A DNA stretch of 64,000 bases from Aestuariivirga sp. (lineage in GTDB: Bacteria > Pseudomonadota > Alphaproteobacteria > Rhizobiales > Aestuariivirgaceae). The translations under genes and the position numbers were made by a program. Where the stretch lies: contig NZ_JADCDA010000033.1 of the NCBI RefSeq assembly GCF_020252405.1, forward strand, positions 1 through 64,000. Reading direction: 5' to 3'. Shown here in pieces: positions 43,234 through 52,603 of the stretch. Within the stretch, counting starts at the first letter, position 1. Every line of letters begins with the position of its first letter. The notes beneath the pieces were generated by a model. The model did no database searches. It saw only the letters and a program-made list of their open reading frames with translations, and was not told where the DNA came from.

Positions 43234-44237
43234 CAAAGCCAGCCCTTGACCTTGAAATAGTAATAGGGAAGCACCGCGGAGAGCACCATGAGGCCGAGCG
43301 CCAGGGGATAGCCCCATTGCCATTGCAGCTCCGGCATGAATTCGAAGTTCATGCCATAGATCGAGGCGACCAGCGTGGGCGGCAGGAAGACGACGGCGGC
43401 CACCGAGAAGATCTTGATGATGCCGTTCTGCTCGATGGAGATGAGGCCCAGCACGGCGTCGAGCAGGAAGCTGATCTTGCCCGAGAGGAATGTGGCATGG
43501 TCGGTGAGGGACACGATGTCGCGCTGCAGGATCTTGATGTGGCCGATGTTTTCCTTGGCCTGCTTCTTGTCGAACTGCTGGTCGACGATGGCCTGCATGA
43601 AGGCCACGGCCCGGCCGATGGAGACCAGGCTCTCGCGCATTTTGGAGACGAAGTCGCCCTCCTCGCCGATGTTCTCGATCAGCTCCTGCAGGTTGACGCC
43701 CTTCCTCGGGTTCTGCTTGTGAACGCCGGCCAGCGTGCGCTTGGCGCGGAAGGTCTTTTTCGAGGTCTCGTCAACGATCTGACCGGCGCGTTCGAGGTGG
43801 TCGGCGGCGCGGTCGATCACCGCTTCGAGCAGCGAGATCAGGATGCCCCAGCCGCTCATCGAGGCGGACTGCGACTTCATCGCCCGCCTCACATAGGCCG
43901 GAAAGGCCTGCGGGTGGTGGTAGCGCACGGTGATGAGCGTGTTGTCCTTGACGATGAAGGTGACGGGGGAGGATTCCGCCTCGTCATTGTCGCCGCGGCG
44001 GATCAAGTTCGCGGTCATGAACACCGCGCCATCCTCCTGGTAGAGCCGGGAAGATGCCTCGATCTCGGCCAGCTCCTCGCGCGTCGGGATGTCGATCCCC
44101 AGCACGCCCTCGACCTTGGATTCCTCATTGGCGGTGGGCTCGACCAGGTCGATCCACACGGCATCGGGCGGCAGCTCCGACGGATCGGCCGGGAATTCGG
44201 TCAGGCAGCCATTGGCCGCGCCATAGACATTCAGCAT
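43233..44237 (-). CDS. corA: Magnesium/cobalt transporter CorA
   Basis: Pentameric Mg2+ and Co2+ channel in the inner membrane. The 334 residues have a large cytoplasmic N-terminal domain rich in helix (ELPPDAVWIDLVEPT, REELAEIEASSRLY) and two C-terminal membrane helices separated by the signature YGMNFEF and ending YYYFKVKGWL. The frame is open to 44543, but MLNVYGAANG at 44237 is the normal start. It is first of a tightly overlapping group corA–crcB–rluC–ATP12. Confidence 0.94.
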   Translation of the reverse strand: MLNVYGAANGCLTEFPADPSELPPDAVWIDLVEPTANEESKVEGVLGIDIPTREELAEIEASSRLYQEDGAVFMTANLIRRGDNDEAESSPVTFIVKDNTLITVRYHHPQAFPAYVRRAMKSQSASMSGWGILISLLEAVIDRAADHLERAGQIVDETSKKTFRAKRTLAGVHKQNPRKGVNLQELIENIGEEGDFVSKMRESLVSIGRAVAFMQAIVDQQFDKKQAKENIGHIKILQRDIVSLTDHATFLSGKISFLLDAVLGLISIEQNGIIKIFSVAAVVFLPPTLVASIYGMNFEFMPELQWQWGYPLALGLMVLSAVLPYYYFKVKGWL

Positions 44238-44676
44238 GGGATGGACCCGATGGGGAGCGAAGGGGATTTCCGTTCCCTCCCTAGCCCTCGCCGGGAGGAA
44301 TGGCAAGGCGGACCGGCGGCTTCCCGCCGTGAAGGTGGCCGCCAGCCAGCCGTGAGGAAACACCCCGCTGGCGCCCGGACCTGATCCGGGCATCACCGCG
44401 GGCGCTGACGTGAACCGACCGTCAGTCCGGCGAGGGCCGGACTCCGGCCTGCTTATGTCCGGCTTTGCCGGGATGAGGGAATTGCGATCCGCCTGGCCAT
44501 CGCGGCAACCGGTGACGCGGCATGCCGCTTGGTCATTCAACATCAGGGCGAGTCAAAGCCGCTTGCCGCAAGAGGTCTTCATCATATAGACTTGTGAATA
44601 CCTGACTTTCTGCCGGGCTGCTCCCGCGGTCCATGCCGTGCCTGACCAGCAACACCAACCCACAAGGAGACCTTCC
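44238..44676. other. Intergenic region between corA and the NTTG-repeat gene
   Basis: About 440 bp without a supported gene. It contains short inverted-repeat sequence typical of small dispersed elements, for example GGACCTGATCCGGGCATC near 44377 and CCGGCGAGGGCCGGACTCCGG followed by TGTCCGGCTTTGCCGGGATG near 44430–44475. The part just before the next gene is AT-richer and should hold its promoter; a good ribosome site (AAGGAGA) is at 44664–44670. Confidence 0.45.
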
Positions 44677-46485
44677 ATGCCCCGCCGCGCACTCGCCGCC
44701 GCCCTTCTCACCCTCACCGCCCTCGCAGGCCTCCCCAAGGCCGCCCTGGCCGACCCCTGCGTTCTTGGGACCGGCAGCACGGGCTCGAACACCTGCATCG
44801 GCACGGGCGCCTTGACGAACAACACCACGGGCGGCAACAACAGCGCCACCGGGACTTATGCGCTGTCTTCCAACACCACGGGCAGCAACAACATCTCCGT
44901 CGGGTTTCGTGCGCTATCTTCCAACACCACGGGCGGCGCCAACAGCGCCACCGGGAGTTTTGCGCTGTATTCCAACACCACGGGCGGCGGCAACAGCGCC
45001 ACCGGTGCATCAGCGCTGTATTACAACACCACGGGCGACTCCAACAGCGCCACCGGGATTTTTGCGCTGATGTCCAACACCACGGGCAGCTACAACAGCG
45101 CCACCGGTGCATCAGCGCTGTATTACAACACCACGGGCAACTTCAACAGCGCCACCGGTGTTTCTGCGCTGTCTTCCAACACCACGGGCGACAGAAACAG
45201 CGCCACCGGGCATGCTGCGCTCGTGTACAACACCACGGGCAGCAACAACATCGCCACCGGGACTTATGCGCTCCAAAACAACACCACGGGCAGCAACAAT
45301 ATCGCCGTGGGCTATCAGGCCGGTTCGCAGTTGACCACGGGCTCGAACAACATCGCGCTCGGCAATGCGGGCGTGGCGGGTGACGACAAGACGATCCGCA
45401 TCGGCACGGCTGGCACGCAGACCCGGGCTTTCATGGCGGGTGTTGTCGGCAATTCGATCGCCGATGGCCGGACGGTGATGATCAACGGGAACGGCCAGCT
45501 TGGCGTCGCGCCGGTCATTCCCGGCGAGAACATCACCATGATCGGCGCGGGCGCGCTCGCCAGCAACCAGGCGGGCGGCATCAACAACACGGCGGCTGGC
45601 ATGAATGCGCTGAACCAGAACACCACCGGCGGCAACAACACCGCCTCGGGCGCCTTGTCGCTGCAGCAGAACACCACGGGCAGCAATAACACGACCTCGG
45701 GCGTCAACGCGCTGAACAAGAACACCACCGGCAACAACAACACCGCGTCGGGCGTCAACGCGCTGAACCAGAACACCACCGGCGGCAACAACACCGCCAG
45801 CGGTGCCGGCGCGATGTCCGCCAACACCACGGGCTCCAACAACACCGCGCTGGGCTATGAGGCGGGCAAGAGCTGGACCAGCGGCGCGAACAACATCGCC
45901 ATCGGCAATGTGGGCGTGGCGGACGAGTCGAACACCATCCGCATCGGCGGCACGACGCAGACCCGCGCCTTCGTGGCCGGCATTTTCGCCACGAAGGCGG
46001 CCAAGGGCTCGCGCCCGGTGCTGGTGGACGCCAATGGCCAGCTCGCCACCTCGCGGAGCTCCTTGCGCTACAAGGAAGACGTCCACAGCATGGGCGATGC
46101 CAGCAATGCGCTGATGGGCCTCCGCCCCGTCACCTACCGCTACAAACAGGCCGAGGCTGACGGCAGCAAGCCTGTGCAGTATGGCCTGATCGCCGAGGAA
46201 GTGGACAAGGTAATGCCCGCCCTCGTGGTCTATGACGAACAGGGCCGTCCGGACTCGGTGTCCTACGAAATCCTGCCCAGCCTGCTGCTCAACGAATATC
46301 AGAAGCAGGCGCGGGAACTGGAGGCCACGAAGGCCAAGCTTTCAGCGGCGGAGGCGAGGTTGACAGCGGCGGAGGCGAAGTTCGAAGCCGAACTTGCCGC
46401 GCTTAAGCTCGCAGTGAGCCGTCTCGCCTCGGCTGCGCCGCAAGGACTGTCGGTGGCCGTGCTGGAGAGGCCGACGTCTCCCTGA
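44677..46485 (+). CDS. Secreted NTTG-repeat protein with C-terminal S74 peptidase/chaperone domain
   Basis: A 602-residue exported protein. A signal peptide (MPRRALAAALLTLTALAGLP, cleavage near ALADP) is followed by about nine 17-residue repeats of the form ALxxNTTGxxNSATGxx (roughly residues 45–215), resembling YadA/Hep-Hag head repeats. A spacer (GDDKTIRIGTAGTQTRAFM), a second block of repeats with NTTGGNNTASG (about 300–405) and a second spacer copy (ESNTIRIGGTTQTRAFVAG) come next. The C-terminus carries an S74 intramolecular chaperone (SSLRYKEDVHSMGDASNALM, then QYGLIAEEVDKVMPALV) and a coiled coil (ELEATKAKLSAAEARL). In phage tailspikes and related proteins this domain trimerises the fibre and then cuts itself off at a conserved Ser. 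No YadA membrane anchor is present, so the fibre may be released. The repeats are nearly identical at nucleotide level, so copy number can change by recombination. Confidence 0.85.
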   Translation: MPRRALAAALLTLTALAGLPKAALADPCVLGTGSTGSNTCIGTGALTNNTTGGNNSATGTYALSSNTTGSNNISVGFRALSSNTTGGANSATGSFALYSNTTGGGNSATGASALYYNTTGDSNSATGIFALMSNTTGSYNSATGASALYYNTTGNFNSATGVSALSSNTTGDRNSATGHAALVYNTTGSNNIATGTYALQNNTTGSNNIAVGYQAGSQLTTGSNNIALGNAGVAGDDKTIRIGTAGTQTRAFMAGVVGNSIADGRTVMINGNGQLGVAPVIPGENITMIGAGALASNQAGGINNTAAGMNALNQNTTGGNNTASGALSLQQNTTGSNNTTSGVNALNKNTTGNNNTASGVNALNQNTTGGNNTASGAGAMSANTTGSNNTALGYEAGKSWTSGANNIAIGNVGVADESNTIRIGGTTQTRAFVAGIFATKAAKGSRPVLVDANGQLATSRSSLRYKEDVHSMGDASNALMGLRPVTYRYKQAEADGSKPVQYGLIAEEVDKVMPALVVYDEQGRPDSVSYEILPSLLLNEYQKQARELEATKAKLSAAEARLTAAEAKFEAELAALKLAVSRLASAAPQGLSVAVLERPTSP

Positions 46486-46508
46486 ACCGGCGGCCCGGCA
46501 ATGCGGAT

Positions 46509-46566
46509 GGAGGCCCTCATCCGCCCTTCGGGCCCCTTCTCCCATTGGCTTCGCCAACGGGAGAAG
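46509..46566 (+). repeat. Dispersed repeat family D
   Basis: GCCCTCATCCGCCCTTCGGG, then CCCCTTCTCCCATTGGC, a short TTCGCC linker and CAACGGGAGAAG. The inner TTCTCCC…GGGAGAA forms a hairpin. The same series occurs in pairs at 48855–49012 and 59785–59921, always between genes. Confidence 0.85.
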
Positions 46567-46589
46567 AACCCGTGGGGCCGGAGCGGACT

Positions 46590-47615
46590 TCAACCCCAGT
46601 CCAGCACCACCTTGCCGCAGCTTCCCTGCTTCATCAGCGCGAAGCCCTGCGCGTAATCGGCGGCCTTCATGCGGTGGGTGATCACTTTGCGCACGTCGAG
46701 GCCGGACTGCAGCATGGCGATCATCTTGTACCAGGTCTCGAACATCTCGCGGCCGTAGATGCCCTTGATGGTGAGGGATTTGAAGATCACCCGGTTCCAG
46801 TCGACCGTGGTGGGGCCCGAGGGAATGCCCAGCATGGCGATCCTGCCGCCCATGATCATGCGGTCCACCATCTGGTCGAGGGCCTTGGGCGCGCCTGACA
46901 TTTCAAGGCCGATGTCGAAGCCCTCGCTCATGCGCAGGCGGTGCATCACATCGCCCAAATCCTCGCGGGAGACATTGACCGTCACCGCATCCGTCACCTT
47001 GCCGCAGAGATCGAGGCGGTAATCGTTGATGTCCGTCACCACGATATGGCGCGCGCCGGCGTGGCGGCAGACGGCGGCGGCCATGATGCCGATGGGACCC
47101 GCCCCGGTGATCAGCACGTCCTCGCCCACGAGATCGAAGGACAGGGCCGTGTGCACCGCATTGCCCAGCGGATCGAGGATGGCGCCGATCTCGTCGTCCA
47201 CCTCCGGCGGCAGATGGATGGCATTGAAGGCGGGGATCCTGAGGTAGTCCGCGAAGGCGCCGGGCAGGTTGACGCCGATGCCCCTGGTTTCCGGATCGAG
47301 GTGGAAGTGCCCGGCCCGCGCCATGCGGCTCTTCATGCCGATCAGGTGACCCTCGCCAGAGACGCGGTCGCCCACCTTCACGCTGCGCACGTGGGAACCG
47401 ACCTCCGTCACCACGCCGGCGAATTCATGGCCCACCACCATGGGCACGGGGATGGTCTTCTCCGCCCATTCGTCCCACTTCCAGATGTGGAGATCGGTGC
47501 CGCAGATGCCGGTTTTCGCCACCTTGATCAGGATGTCGTCCGGCCCGATCCGCGGCACGGGCTCGTCCCGCATCACCAGGCCTTCGGCGCGCTCGGCCTT
47601 CACCAGTGCCCGCAT
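46590..47615 (-). CDS. tdh: L-threonine 3-dehydrogenase
   Basis: Zinc and NAD-dependent oxidation of threonine to 2-amino-3-ketobutyrate. The 341 residues match medium-chain dehydrogenases, with catalytic zinc ligands in [16 protein letters not shown] and the [11 protein letters not shown] segment, the Rossmann glycine motif [14 protein letters not shown] and [13 protein letters not shown]-type MSGAPKAL. It is one base downstream of kbl and runs in the same direction, so the two form an operon that converts threonine to glycine and acetyl-CoA. Confidence 0.95.
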   Translation of the reverse strand: MRALVKAERAEGLVMRDEPVPRIGPDDILIKVAKTGICGTDLHIWKWDEWAEKTIPVPMVVGHEFAGVVTEVGSHVRSVKVGDRVSGEGHLIGMKSRMARAGHFHLDPETRGIGVNLPGAFADYLRIPAFNAIHLPPEVDDEIGAILDPLGNAVHTALSFDLVGEDVLITGAGPIGIMAAAVCRHAGARHIVVTDINDYRLDLCGKVTDAVTVNVSREDLGDVMHRLRMSEGFDIGLEMSGAPKALDQMVDRMIMGGRIAMLGIPSGPTTVDWNRVIFKSLTIKGIYGREMFETWYKMIAMLQSGLDVRKVITHRMKAADYAQGFALMKQGSCGKVVLDWG

Positions 47616-47616
47616 G

Positions 47617-48798
47617 TCAGATCACTCCCAGTTCGCGGCCCGCCGCCGTGAAGGCGGCAATCGCCGTGTCGATGTCCTGCGGGGAATGCGCCGCCGACAT
47701 CTGGGTGCGGATGCGCGCCTGGCCCCTGGGCACCACGGGGAAAAAGAAACCCGTGACGTAGACGCCCTTGTCATAGAGCTTCGCCGCCATGTCCTGCGCC
47801 AGCTTCGCCTCGCCCAGCATGACGGGAATGATCGGGTGCTCTCCGGGAAGCAGCGTGAAGCCCGCCGCACCCATGCCCGCGCGGAAGCGCCTGGCATTGT
47901 CGGAAAGTTTCGCCCGCAGATCATCGCCCCGCTCCGCCATGTCGATGGCCTTGATACCGGCCGCCACGATGGGCGGCGGCAGCGCGTTGGAGAAGAGATA
48001 GGGCCTGGCGCGCTGGCGCATCAGGTCCACGATGGGCTGGCTCGCGGCGATGTAGCCCCCGGCCGAGCCGCCCAAAGCCTTGCCCAGCGTGCCGGTGAGG
48101 ATATCGGCCTTCACCCCGGCGCGCTGCGGCGTGCCGCGGCCTTCAGGGCCTATGAAGCCGGTGGCGTGGCAGTCATCCACCATGACCAGCGCGTCGAAGC
48201 GGTCGGCCAGCGCGCGGATCTCGGCCAGCTTCGCGAAATAGCCGTCCATCGAGAACACGCCATCGGTGACGATGACGATGCGCCGGGCGCCTCCCTCGCG
48301 CGCCGCCCTGAGCTGGGCCTCGAGCTCGTTCATGTCGCCATTGGCGAAGCGCAAGCGCCTGGCCTTCGAAAGCCTGATGCCATCGATGATGGAGGCATGG
48401 TTGAGCGCGTCCGAGACGATCGCGTCCTGCTCGCCGAACAGGGGCTCGAACACCGCGCCATTGGCATCGAAGCAGGCGGCGAAGAGGATCGAGTCATCCA
48501 AGCCGAGATAGTCCGCGAGGCGGCGCTCCAGCGCGAGGTGGAGGTCCGACGTGCCGCAGATGAAGCGCACGGAGGCCATGCCGAGGCCGTGGGTATCCAG
48601 CGCCTCATGCGCCGCCTTCACCAGGTCCGGATGGTCCGCGAGCCCCAGATAATTGTTGGCGCAGAAGTTCAGCACCTCGCCGCTGTTCACGCGGATATGG
48701 GCGGACTGGCGGCCGAGGATGGGGCGCTCCAGCTTCCACAGCGACTGGGCGCGGATGGCGTCGAGTTCGGATGAAATGTCGTGAAGGGTGCTGCTCAT
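47617..48798 (-). CDS. kbl: Glycine C-acetyltransferase (2-amino-3-ketobutyrate CoA ligase)
   Basis: PLP enzyme that cleaves 2-amino-3-ketobutyrate with CoA to glycine and acetyl-CoA. The 393 residues carry the alpha-oxoamine synthase pattern [52 protein letters not shown], and the PLP-binding lysine in [17 protein letters not shown]. Length is typical. First gene of the kbl–tdh pair. Upstream is a double copy of repeat family D separating it from trmFO. Confidence 0.95.
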   Translation of the reverse strand: MSSTLHDISSELDAIRAQSLWKLERPILGRQSAHIRVNSGEVLNFCANNYLGLADHPDLVKAAHEALDTHGLGMASVRFICGTSDLHLALERRLADYLGLDDSILFAACFDANGAVFEPLFGEQDAIVSDALNHASIIDGIRLSKARRLRFANGDMNELEAQLRAAREGGARRIVIVTDGVFSMDGYFAKLAEIRALADRFDALVMVDDCHATGFIGPEGRGTPQRAGVKADILTGTLGKALGGSAGGYIAASQPIVDLMRQRARPYLFSNALPPPIVAAGIKAIDMAERGDDLRAKLSDNARRFRAGMGAAGFTLLPGEHPIIPVMLGEAKLAQDMAAKLYDKGVYVTGFFFPVVPRGQARIRTQMSAAHSPQDIDTAIAAFTAAGRELGVI

Positions 48799-48854
48799 GA
48801 CCGGATGCTAGCCCGGTCCGGGCCGGCAAAGAAGGGTCGAAGTCTTTCACCGGA

Positions 48855-49012
48855 GTCCTTCTCCCGTCGCGGCGCGATGGGAGAAGGTGGCCAACAGGCC
48901 GGATGAGGGCTGGTTCGGCATGGCAGGACGTCTGGCGGAAGCACCCGCGGAGAGAGGCCCTCATCCGCCCTTCGGGCACCTTCTCCCATTGGCGTCGCCA
49001 ACGGGAGAAGGA
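48855..49012. repeat. Dispersed repeat family D, two inverted copies
   Basis: Copy one (48855–48910) reads CCTTCTCCCGTCGCGGCGCG, then ATGGGAGAAGG and GGCCGGATGAGGGC; copy two (48957–49012) reads GCCCTCATCCGCCCTTCGGG, then CACCTTCTCCCATTGG and CAACGGGAGAAGG in the opposite orientation. About 46 bp of unrelated sequence separates them. The pair lies between divergent kbl and trmFO and leaves little room for promoters. Confidence 0.85.
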
Positions 49013-49073
49013 CTCGCGGGCGCACACCCGACTTGATTTGAAGGCCCCGCCACGGCGTGCTACCAGCGGCGCC

Positions 49074-50480
49074 ATGACAAAGCCCATCCACATCATCGGC
49101 GCCGGCATGGCGGGCGCCGAAGCCGCCTGGCAGGCGGTGAGGCTCGGCGTGCCCGTGATCCTGCACGAGATGCGCCCGAAGGTTGGCACCGAAGCGCACC
49201 GCACGGCGGGCTTTGCCGAACTCGTCTGCTCCAACTCCTTCCGCTCGGACGATGCCCAGCAGAATGCGGTGGGGCTGCTGCACTGGGAGATGCGGCGCTG
49301 CGGTTCGCTCATCATGGCGATGGCCGACCGCCACCAGGTGCCGGCCGGCGGCGCGCTGGCGGTGGACCGCGACGCCTTTTCGGCCGGGGTGACGGAGACG
49401 CTGAGAAGCCACCCGCTGGTCACCGTGGTGGAAGGCGAAGTGGCCGCGCTTCCGCCGGAGGCGTGGACAAGCGTCATCATCGCCACCGGGCCCTTGACGT
49501 CGCCCGCGCTGGCGCAGGCGATCCGGTCGTTGACGGGCGAGGATCAGCTCGCCTTCTTCGACGCCATAGCGCCCATCGTGCACCGCGAGACGATCGACAT
49601 GGCAACGGCGTGGTTCCAGTCCCGCTATGACAAGGCGGGGCCGGGCGGCACCGGCAAGGACTATATCAACTGCCCGATGAACCGCGCGCAGTACGAGGAT
49701 TTCGTCCGTGCACTGATGGATGGCGAGAAGACGGACTTCAGGGAGTGGGAGAAATCCACCCCCTATTTCGACGGCTGCCTGCCCATCGAGGTGATGGCGG
49801 AGCGCGGCCCCGAGACGCTGCGCCACGGTCCGATGAAGCCCAGGGGCCTCACCAATGCGCACAAGCCCGACGAGAAGCCCTATGCCGTCGTCCAGCTGCG
49901 CCAGGACAACAAGCTCGGCACGCTCTACAACATGGTGGGCTTCCAGACGAAGCTGAAATACGCCGGGCAGGTGAAGGTGTTCCGCAGCATTCCGGGGCTG
50001 GAGAATGCGGAGTTCGCGAGGCTCGGGGGCCTGCACCGCAACAGCTTCCTCAACAGCCCGCGCGTGCTCGATGGGATGCTGCGGCTAAAGGCGCAGCCGC
50101 GGCTGCGCTTTGCCGGCCAGGTGACCGGAGTCGAAGGCTATGTCGAAAGCGCCGCCATGGGGCTGATGGCGGGCCGCATGGCCGCGGCGGAGGCGCTGGG
50201 AATGCCCTTCCGCGCGCCGCCGCCCACCACGGCGCATGGGGCCCTCATCAATCACATCACCGGCGGCCATATCGAGACCTCCGACGGCCAGAAATCGTCC
50301 TTCCAGCCGATGAACGTGAATTTCGGCCTCTTCCCGCCCATCGACAAGGTGAAGATCAGGGACGGCAGGCGCATCAGGCACGCCGAACAGGCAGTGGACC
50401 GCAAGCGCGCCTATACCGCGCGGGCCATGGCGGATTTCGACCGCTGGCTCGGAAGCGCCGCACTGAAGGCCGCCGAATAA
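49074..50480 (+). CDS. trmFO: FADH2/folate-dependent tRNA uridine-54 methyltransferase
   Basis: Makes ribothymidine at position 54 of tRNA using methylene-tetrahydrofolate and FADH2. The 468 residues begin [20 protein letters not shown], an FAD-binding GxGxxG motif, then [31 protein letters not shown] and [20 protein letters not shown], and a conserved ITGGHIETS. Length and motifs separate it from GidA, which is longer. The frame runs upstream to 48903 through the family D repeat, but the ATG at 49074 gives the canonical start. Confidence 0.95.
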   Translation: MTKPIHIIGAGMAGAEAAWQAVRLGVPVILHEMRPKVGTEAHRTAGFAELVCSNSFRSDDAQQNAVGLLHWEMRRCGSLIMAMADRHQVPAGGALAVDRDAFSAGVTETLRSHPLVTVVEGEVAALPPEAWTSVIIATGPLTSPALAQAIRSLTGEDQLAFFDAIAPIVHRETIDMATAWFQSRYDKAGPGGTGKDYINCPMNRAQYEDFVRALMDGEKTDFREWEKSTPYFDGCLPIEVMAERGPETLRHGPMKPRGLTNAHKPDEKPYAVVQLRQDNKLGTLYNMVGFQTKLKYAGQVKVFRSIPGLENAEFARLGGLHRNSFLNSPRVLDGMLRLKAQPRLRFAGQVTGVEGYVESAAMGLMAGRMAAAEALGMPFRAPPPTTAHGALINHITGGHIETSDGQKSSFQPMNVNFGLFPPIDKVKIRDGRRIRHAEQAVDRKRAYTARAMADFDRWLGSAALKAAE

Positions 50481-50482
50481 AT

Positions 50483-50516
50483 TCCCTTCTCCCGTTGCGA
50501 CGCAGTTGGAGAAGGG
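50483..50516 (+). repeat. Partial dispersed repeat family D
   Basis: CCCTTCTCCCGTTGCGACGC followed by AGTTGGAGAAGGG is the inner hairpin of family D without its outer ATCCG/CGGAT arms. It lies between the convergent trmFO and the phytoene-synthase-like gene. Confidence 0.6.
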
Positions 50517-50528
50517 AAAGCGGAAACA

Positions 50529-51272
50529 TCAGCCCCAGCGCCGCGCCGTCCACCACATGGTGAGCAGCCGCCTGAGCGGTGAAATCGCCAGTGGGCGATC
50601 GGGGTGCCTCTCCACCGCCCGCAGATACATCCCCGTCAGGCTCAGCGGCAGGAAGGCCGGCAGCACGGATGTCGGCAGGCCGGGCAGCAGCGTCATCGCC
50701 TGCGCGAGGCGGTTCTGCGCGTGGGCGATGGCCCCCCTCACGTCCATGCCTTCGGGCAGGAAGGGATCGCGGTGGGCGGGATCGCCCAGCACCAGCGCCA
50801 GCCCCTGCGCGACGCCCGCAAGGCCTGCGCATTCGCTGGCCTTCGGAGCCTGATCGCGGTCGAGGATCATCGCCGCCATCAGGATAAGGCGCGAACAGAC
50901 CTCGCCCAGACAGGCTTCGAGGTCGGCGAGGCCCGGCATCCGGTCATCGAACAGGTCGAACTCATGCGCGGTGATGAGATCGATGAGCGCCTGCCGCGGC
51001 AGCCTGCCTTCGGCGATGGCAAGCGCCAGCGCCTCCGCCACCGGATGGCCGGGCGCGGCGTTGCCGGAATAAATGCTGTCGATGGCATCGCGCCACCATT
51101 GCAGGCGGATCATGCCGAGGTGGGGTTCGCTCACCGTGTCGCGCACCTTCAGGACTTCGGCGTTGAAGGCGTAAAGTGCGAGGAGATGCAGGCGCTTGTC
51201 GTCGGGCGCGAAGAAGGTCGAGAGATAGCGGTCGCGGTCCCGCGCACGGACGATGTCCTCCACCCCGCTCAT
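50529..51272 (-). CDS. Phytoene/squalene synthase-like protein (NDUFAF6 homologue)
   Basis: The 247 residues have the isoprenyl synthase fold pattern but not its active site: where true phytoene synthases have a DDIVD-type motif, this one reads YAFNAEVLKVRDTVSEP. The segment IRLQWWRDAIDSIY and a C-terminal TGMYLRAVERHP match the mitochondrial complex I assembly factor NDUFAF6 and its alphaproteobacterial relatives. I therefore favour an assembly role over carotenoid synthesis. It overlaps the Mth938 gene by four bases (ATGA) and so is coupled to it and to secF. The experimental role in bacteria is not settled. Confidence 0.85.
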   Translation of the reverse strand: MSGVEDIVRARDRDRYLSTFFAPDDKRLHLLALYAFNAEVLKVRDTVSEPHLGMIRLQWWRDAIDSIYSGNAAPGHPVAEALALAIAEGRLPRQALIDLITAHEFDLFDDRMPGLADLEACLGEVCSRLILMAAMILDRDQAPKASECAGLAGVAQGLALVLGDPAHRDPFLPEGMDVRGAIAHAQNRLAQAMTLLPGLPTSVLPAFLPLSLTGMYLRAVERHPDRPLAISPLRRLLTMWWTARRWG

Positions 51273-51643
51273 GCGCTGAAATCAACGGCAATGAAGGCGG
51301 CCGCGACGCGGCGTTTCTCTTCCAGCAGCAGGTTGTAGGTGGAGACCGCGTGGCCCGTGGCCATCGGATCATACATCAGGCCGGCGGCCTCCAGCGCGGC
51401 GCGCACCGGCTTCGGGGGGCGCGCCATGACAGCGCCCATGCCGATGAGCAAAAGGTCGATCCCGGCCTTCTCGGCGATTGCCATGTCGAAGTCCGCTGGG
51501 CTGAGCGCCCGCGGATCCGCGCGCCAGGCATAAATCCCCGAGGGCAGCGCCAGAATCGAACCGCGGTGCGACATGCCCGCGAAGCCGAAGCCGCCCGCAC
51601 CGTAGGTTTCGATGGCGGCGCGGCCCGGATAATGCGCGGTCAC
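51269..51643 (-). CDS. Mth938-domain protein (NDUFAF3 homologue)
   Basis: A 124-residue single-domain protein of the Mth938/DUF498 family. Landmarks are ETYGAGGFGFAGMSHRGSI, PSGIYAWRADPRALSPADF and IDLLLIGMGAVMARPP. Its human relative NDUFAF3 is a complex I assembly factor, and the human study that identified it noted the bacterial gene is linked to secD/secF and yajC; this window shows that linkage. It starts with a GTG that overlaps the secF TGA (GTGA), and its stop overlaps the next start by four bases. Confidence 0.9.
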   Translation of the reverse strand: MTAHYPGRAAIETYGAGGFGFAGMSHRGSILALPSGIYAWRADPRALSPADFDMAIAEKAGIDLLLIGMGAVMARPPKPVRAALEAAGLMYDPMATGHAVSTYNLLLEEKRRVAAAFIAVDFSA

Positions 51644-52587
51644 GGCCGGGCGGCCGCGGCCCTGGCGCGCGCGTCCGGCGCCTTCTTCTCGCTCATCACC
51701 GTGCCGAGGAGGATCAGCACGGGGGACGCGATGAAGATCGAGGAATAGGTGCCGATCAGCACGCCGAGGATCATGGTGAAGGTGAAGCCGCGGAGCACCT
51801 CGCCGCCGAAAATGTAAAGCGCGATCAGCGCCAGCATCGTGGTCACCGAGGTGAGGATGGTGCGCGGGAAGACCGAGTTGATCGAGAAGTCGATCAGGTC
51901 GGCGAGGTTCATCGACTTATACTTGCGCATGTATTCGCGGATGCGGTCGAACACCACCACGGTGTCGTTCAGCGAATAGCCGACGATCGTCAGGATCGCC
52001 GCGATGATCTGAAGGTTGAACTCGATTCTGAGCAGGCAGAACACGCCGATGGTGATCAGCACGTCATGCAGCAGCGACAGCACCGCGCCCGCCGCGAACT
52101 GCCACTCGAAGCGGAACCACACATAAAGCAGGATGCCGATGATGGCCGAGACCACCGCGATGATGCCCTGCTCGGCGAGTTCCGCCGAGACCTTGGGGCC
52201 CACGACCTCGACGGAGCGGAACTCGACGCCGGAGCCCAGCGCCTGCTTGACCCTCGCGATCGCCGTCTGCTGGGCATCCTCGCCGCCCTCCGCGGCGGGC
52301 AGGCGGATCAGCACGTCGTTGGGCGAGCCGAATTCCTGGATTTCGGCATTGCCGAGGCCGAGCGAATTCACCTGGGCACGCAGCTGCTCGATGTTGGCGG
52401 GCTGGGCGGTGCGGATGGTCATCACCGTGCCGCCCTTGAAATCGACGCCGACATTGAGGCCGACGAAGATGAAGAGCAGCACCGAGGCGAGCGACAGGAG
52501 GCCCGAGACGAAGAAGCCGAAGCGGCTCAATCGCATGATTGGGAAGCGGGTGTCGTCCGGAATGAAGCGGATGGGCTTGAATTTCAT
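51640..52587 (-). CDS. secF: Protein translocase subunit SecF
   Basis: Part of the SecDF complex that uses the proton gradient to pull proteins through SecYEG. The 315 residues start MKFKPIRFIPDDTRFPI and have six membrane helices with a periplasmic loop after the first. Family landmarks include VGLNVGVDFKGGTVMTIRT and the conserved GYSLNDTVVVFDRIREY. Sixteen bases separate it from secD upstream; the downstream Mth938 gene overlaps its stop. Confidence 0.95.
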   Translation of the reverse strand: MKFKPIRFIPDDTRFPIMRLSRFGFFVSGLLSLASVLLFIFVGLNVGVDFKGGTVMTIRTAQPANIEQLRAQVNSLGLGNAEIQEFGSPNDVLIRLPAAEGGEDAQQTAIARVKQALGSGVEFRSVEVVGPKVSAELAEQGIIAVVSAIIGILLYVWFRFEWQFAAGAVLSLLHDVLITIGVFCLLRIEFNLQIIAAILTIVGYSLNDTVVVFDRIREYMRKYKSMNLADLIDFSINSVFPRTILTSVTTMLALIALYIFGGEVLRGFTFTMILGVLIGTYSSIFIASPVLILLGTVMSEKKAPDARARAAAARP

Positions 52588-52603
52588 GGTGTGACCTCCG
52601 CCC

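Noticed and set aside
43238-44676. Fluoride riboswitch for crcB
   Set aside because: crcB starts inside the corA stop codon, and no fluoride-riboswitch-like core was seen ahead of corA.
44810-45360. CRISPR-like regular repeats
   Set aside because: The period is 51 bp, the repeats are contiguous without unique spacers, and they translate in one frame into 17-residue protein repeats.
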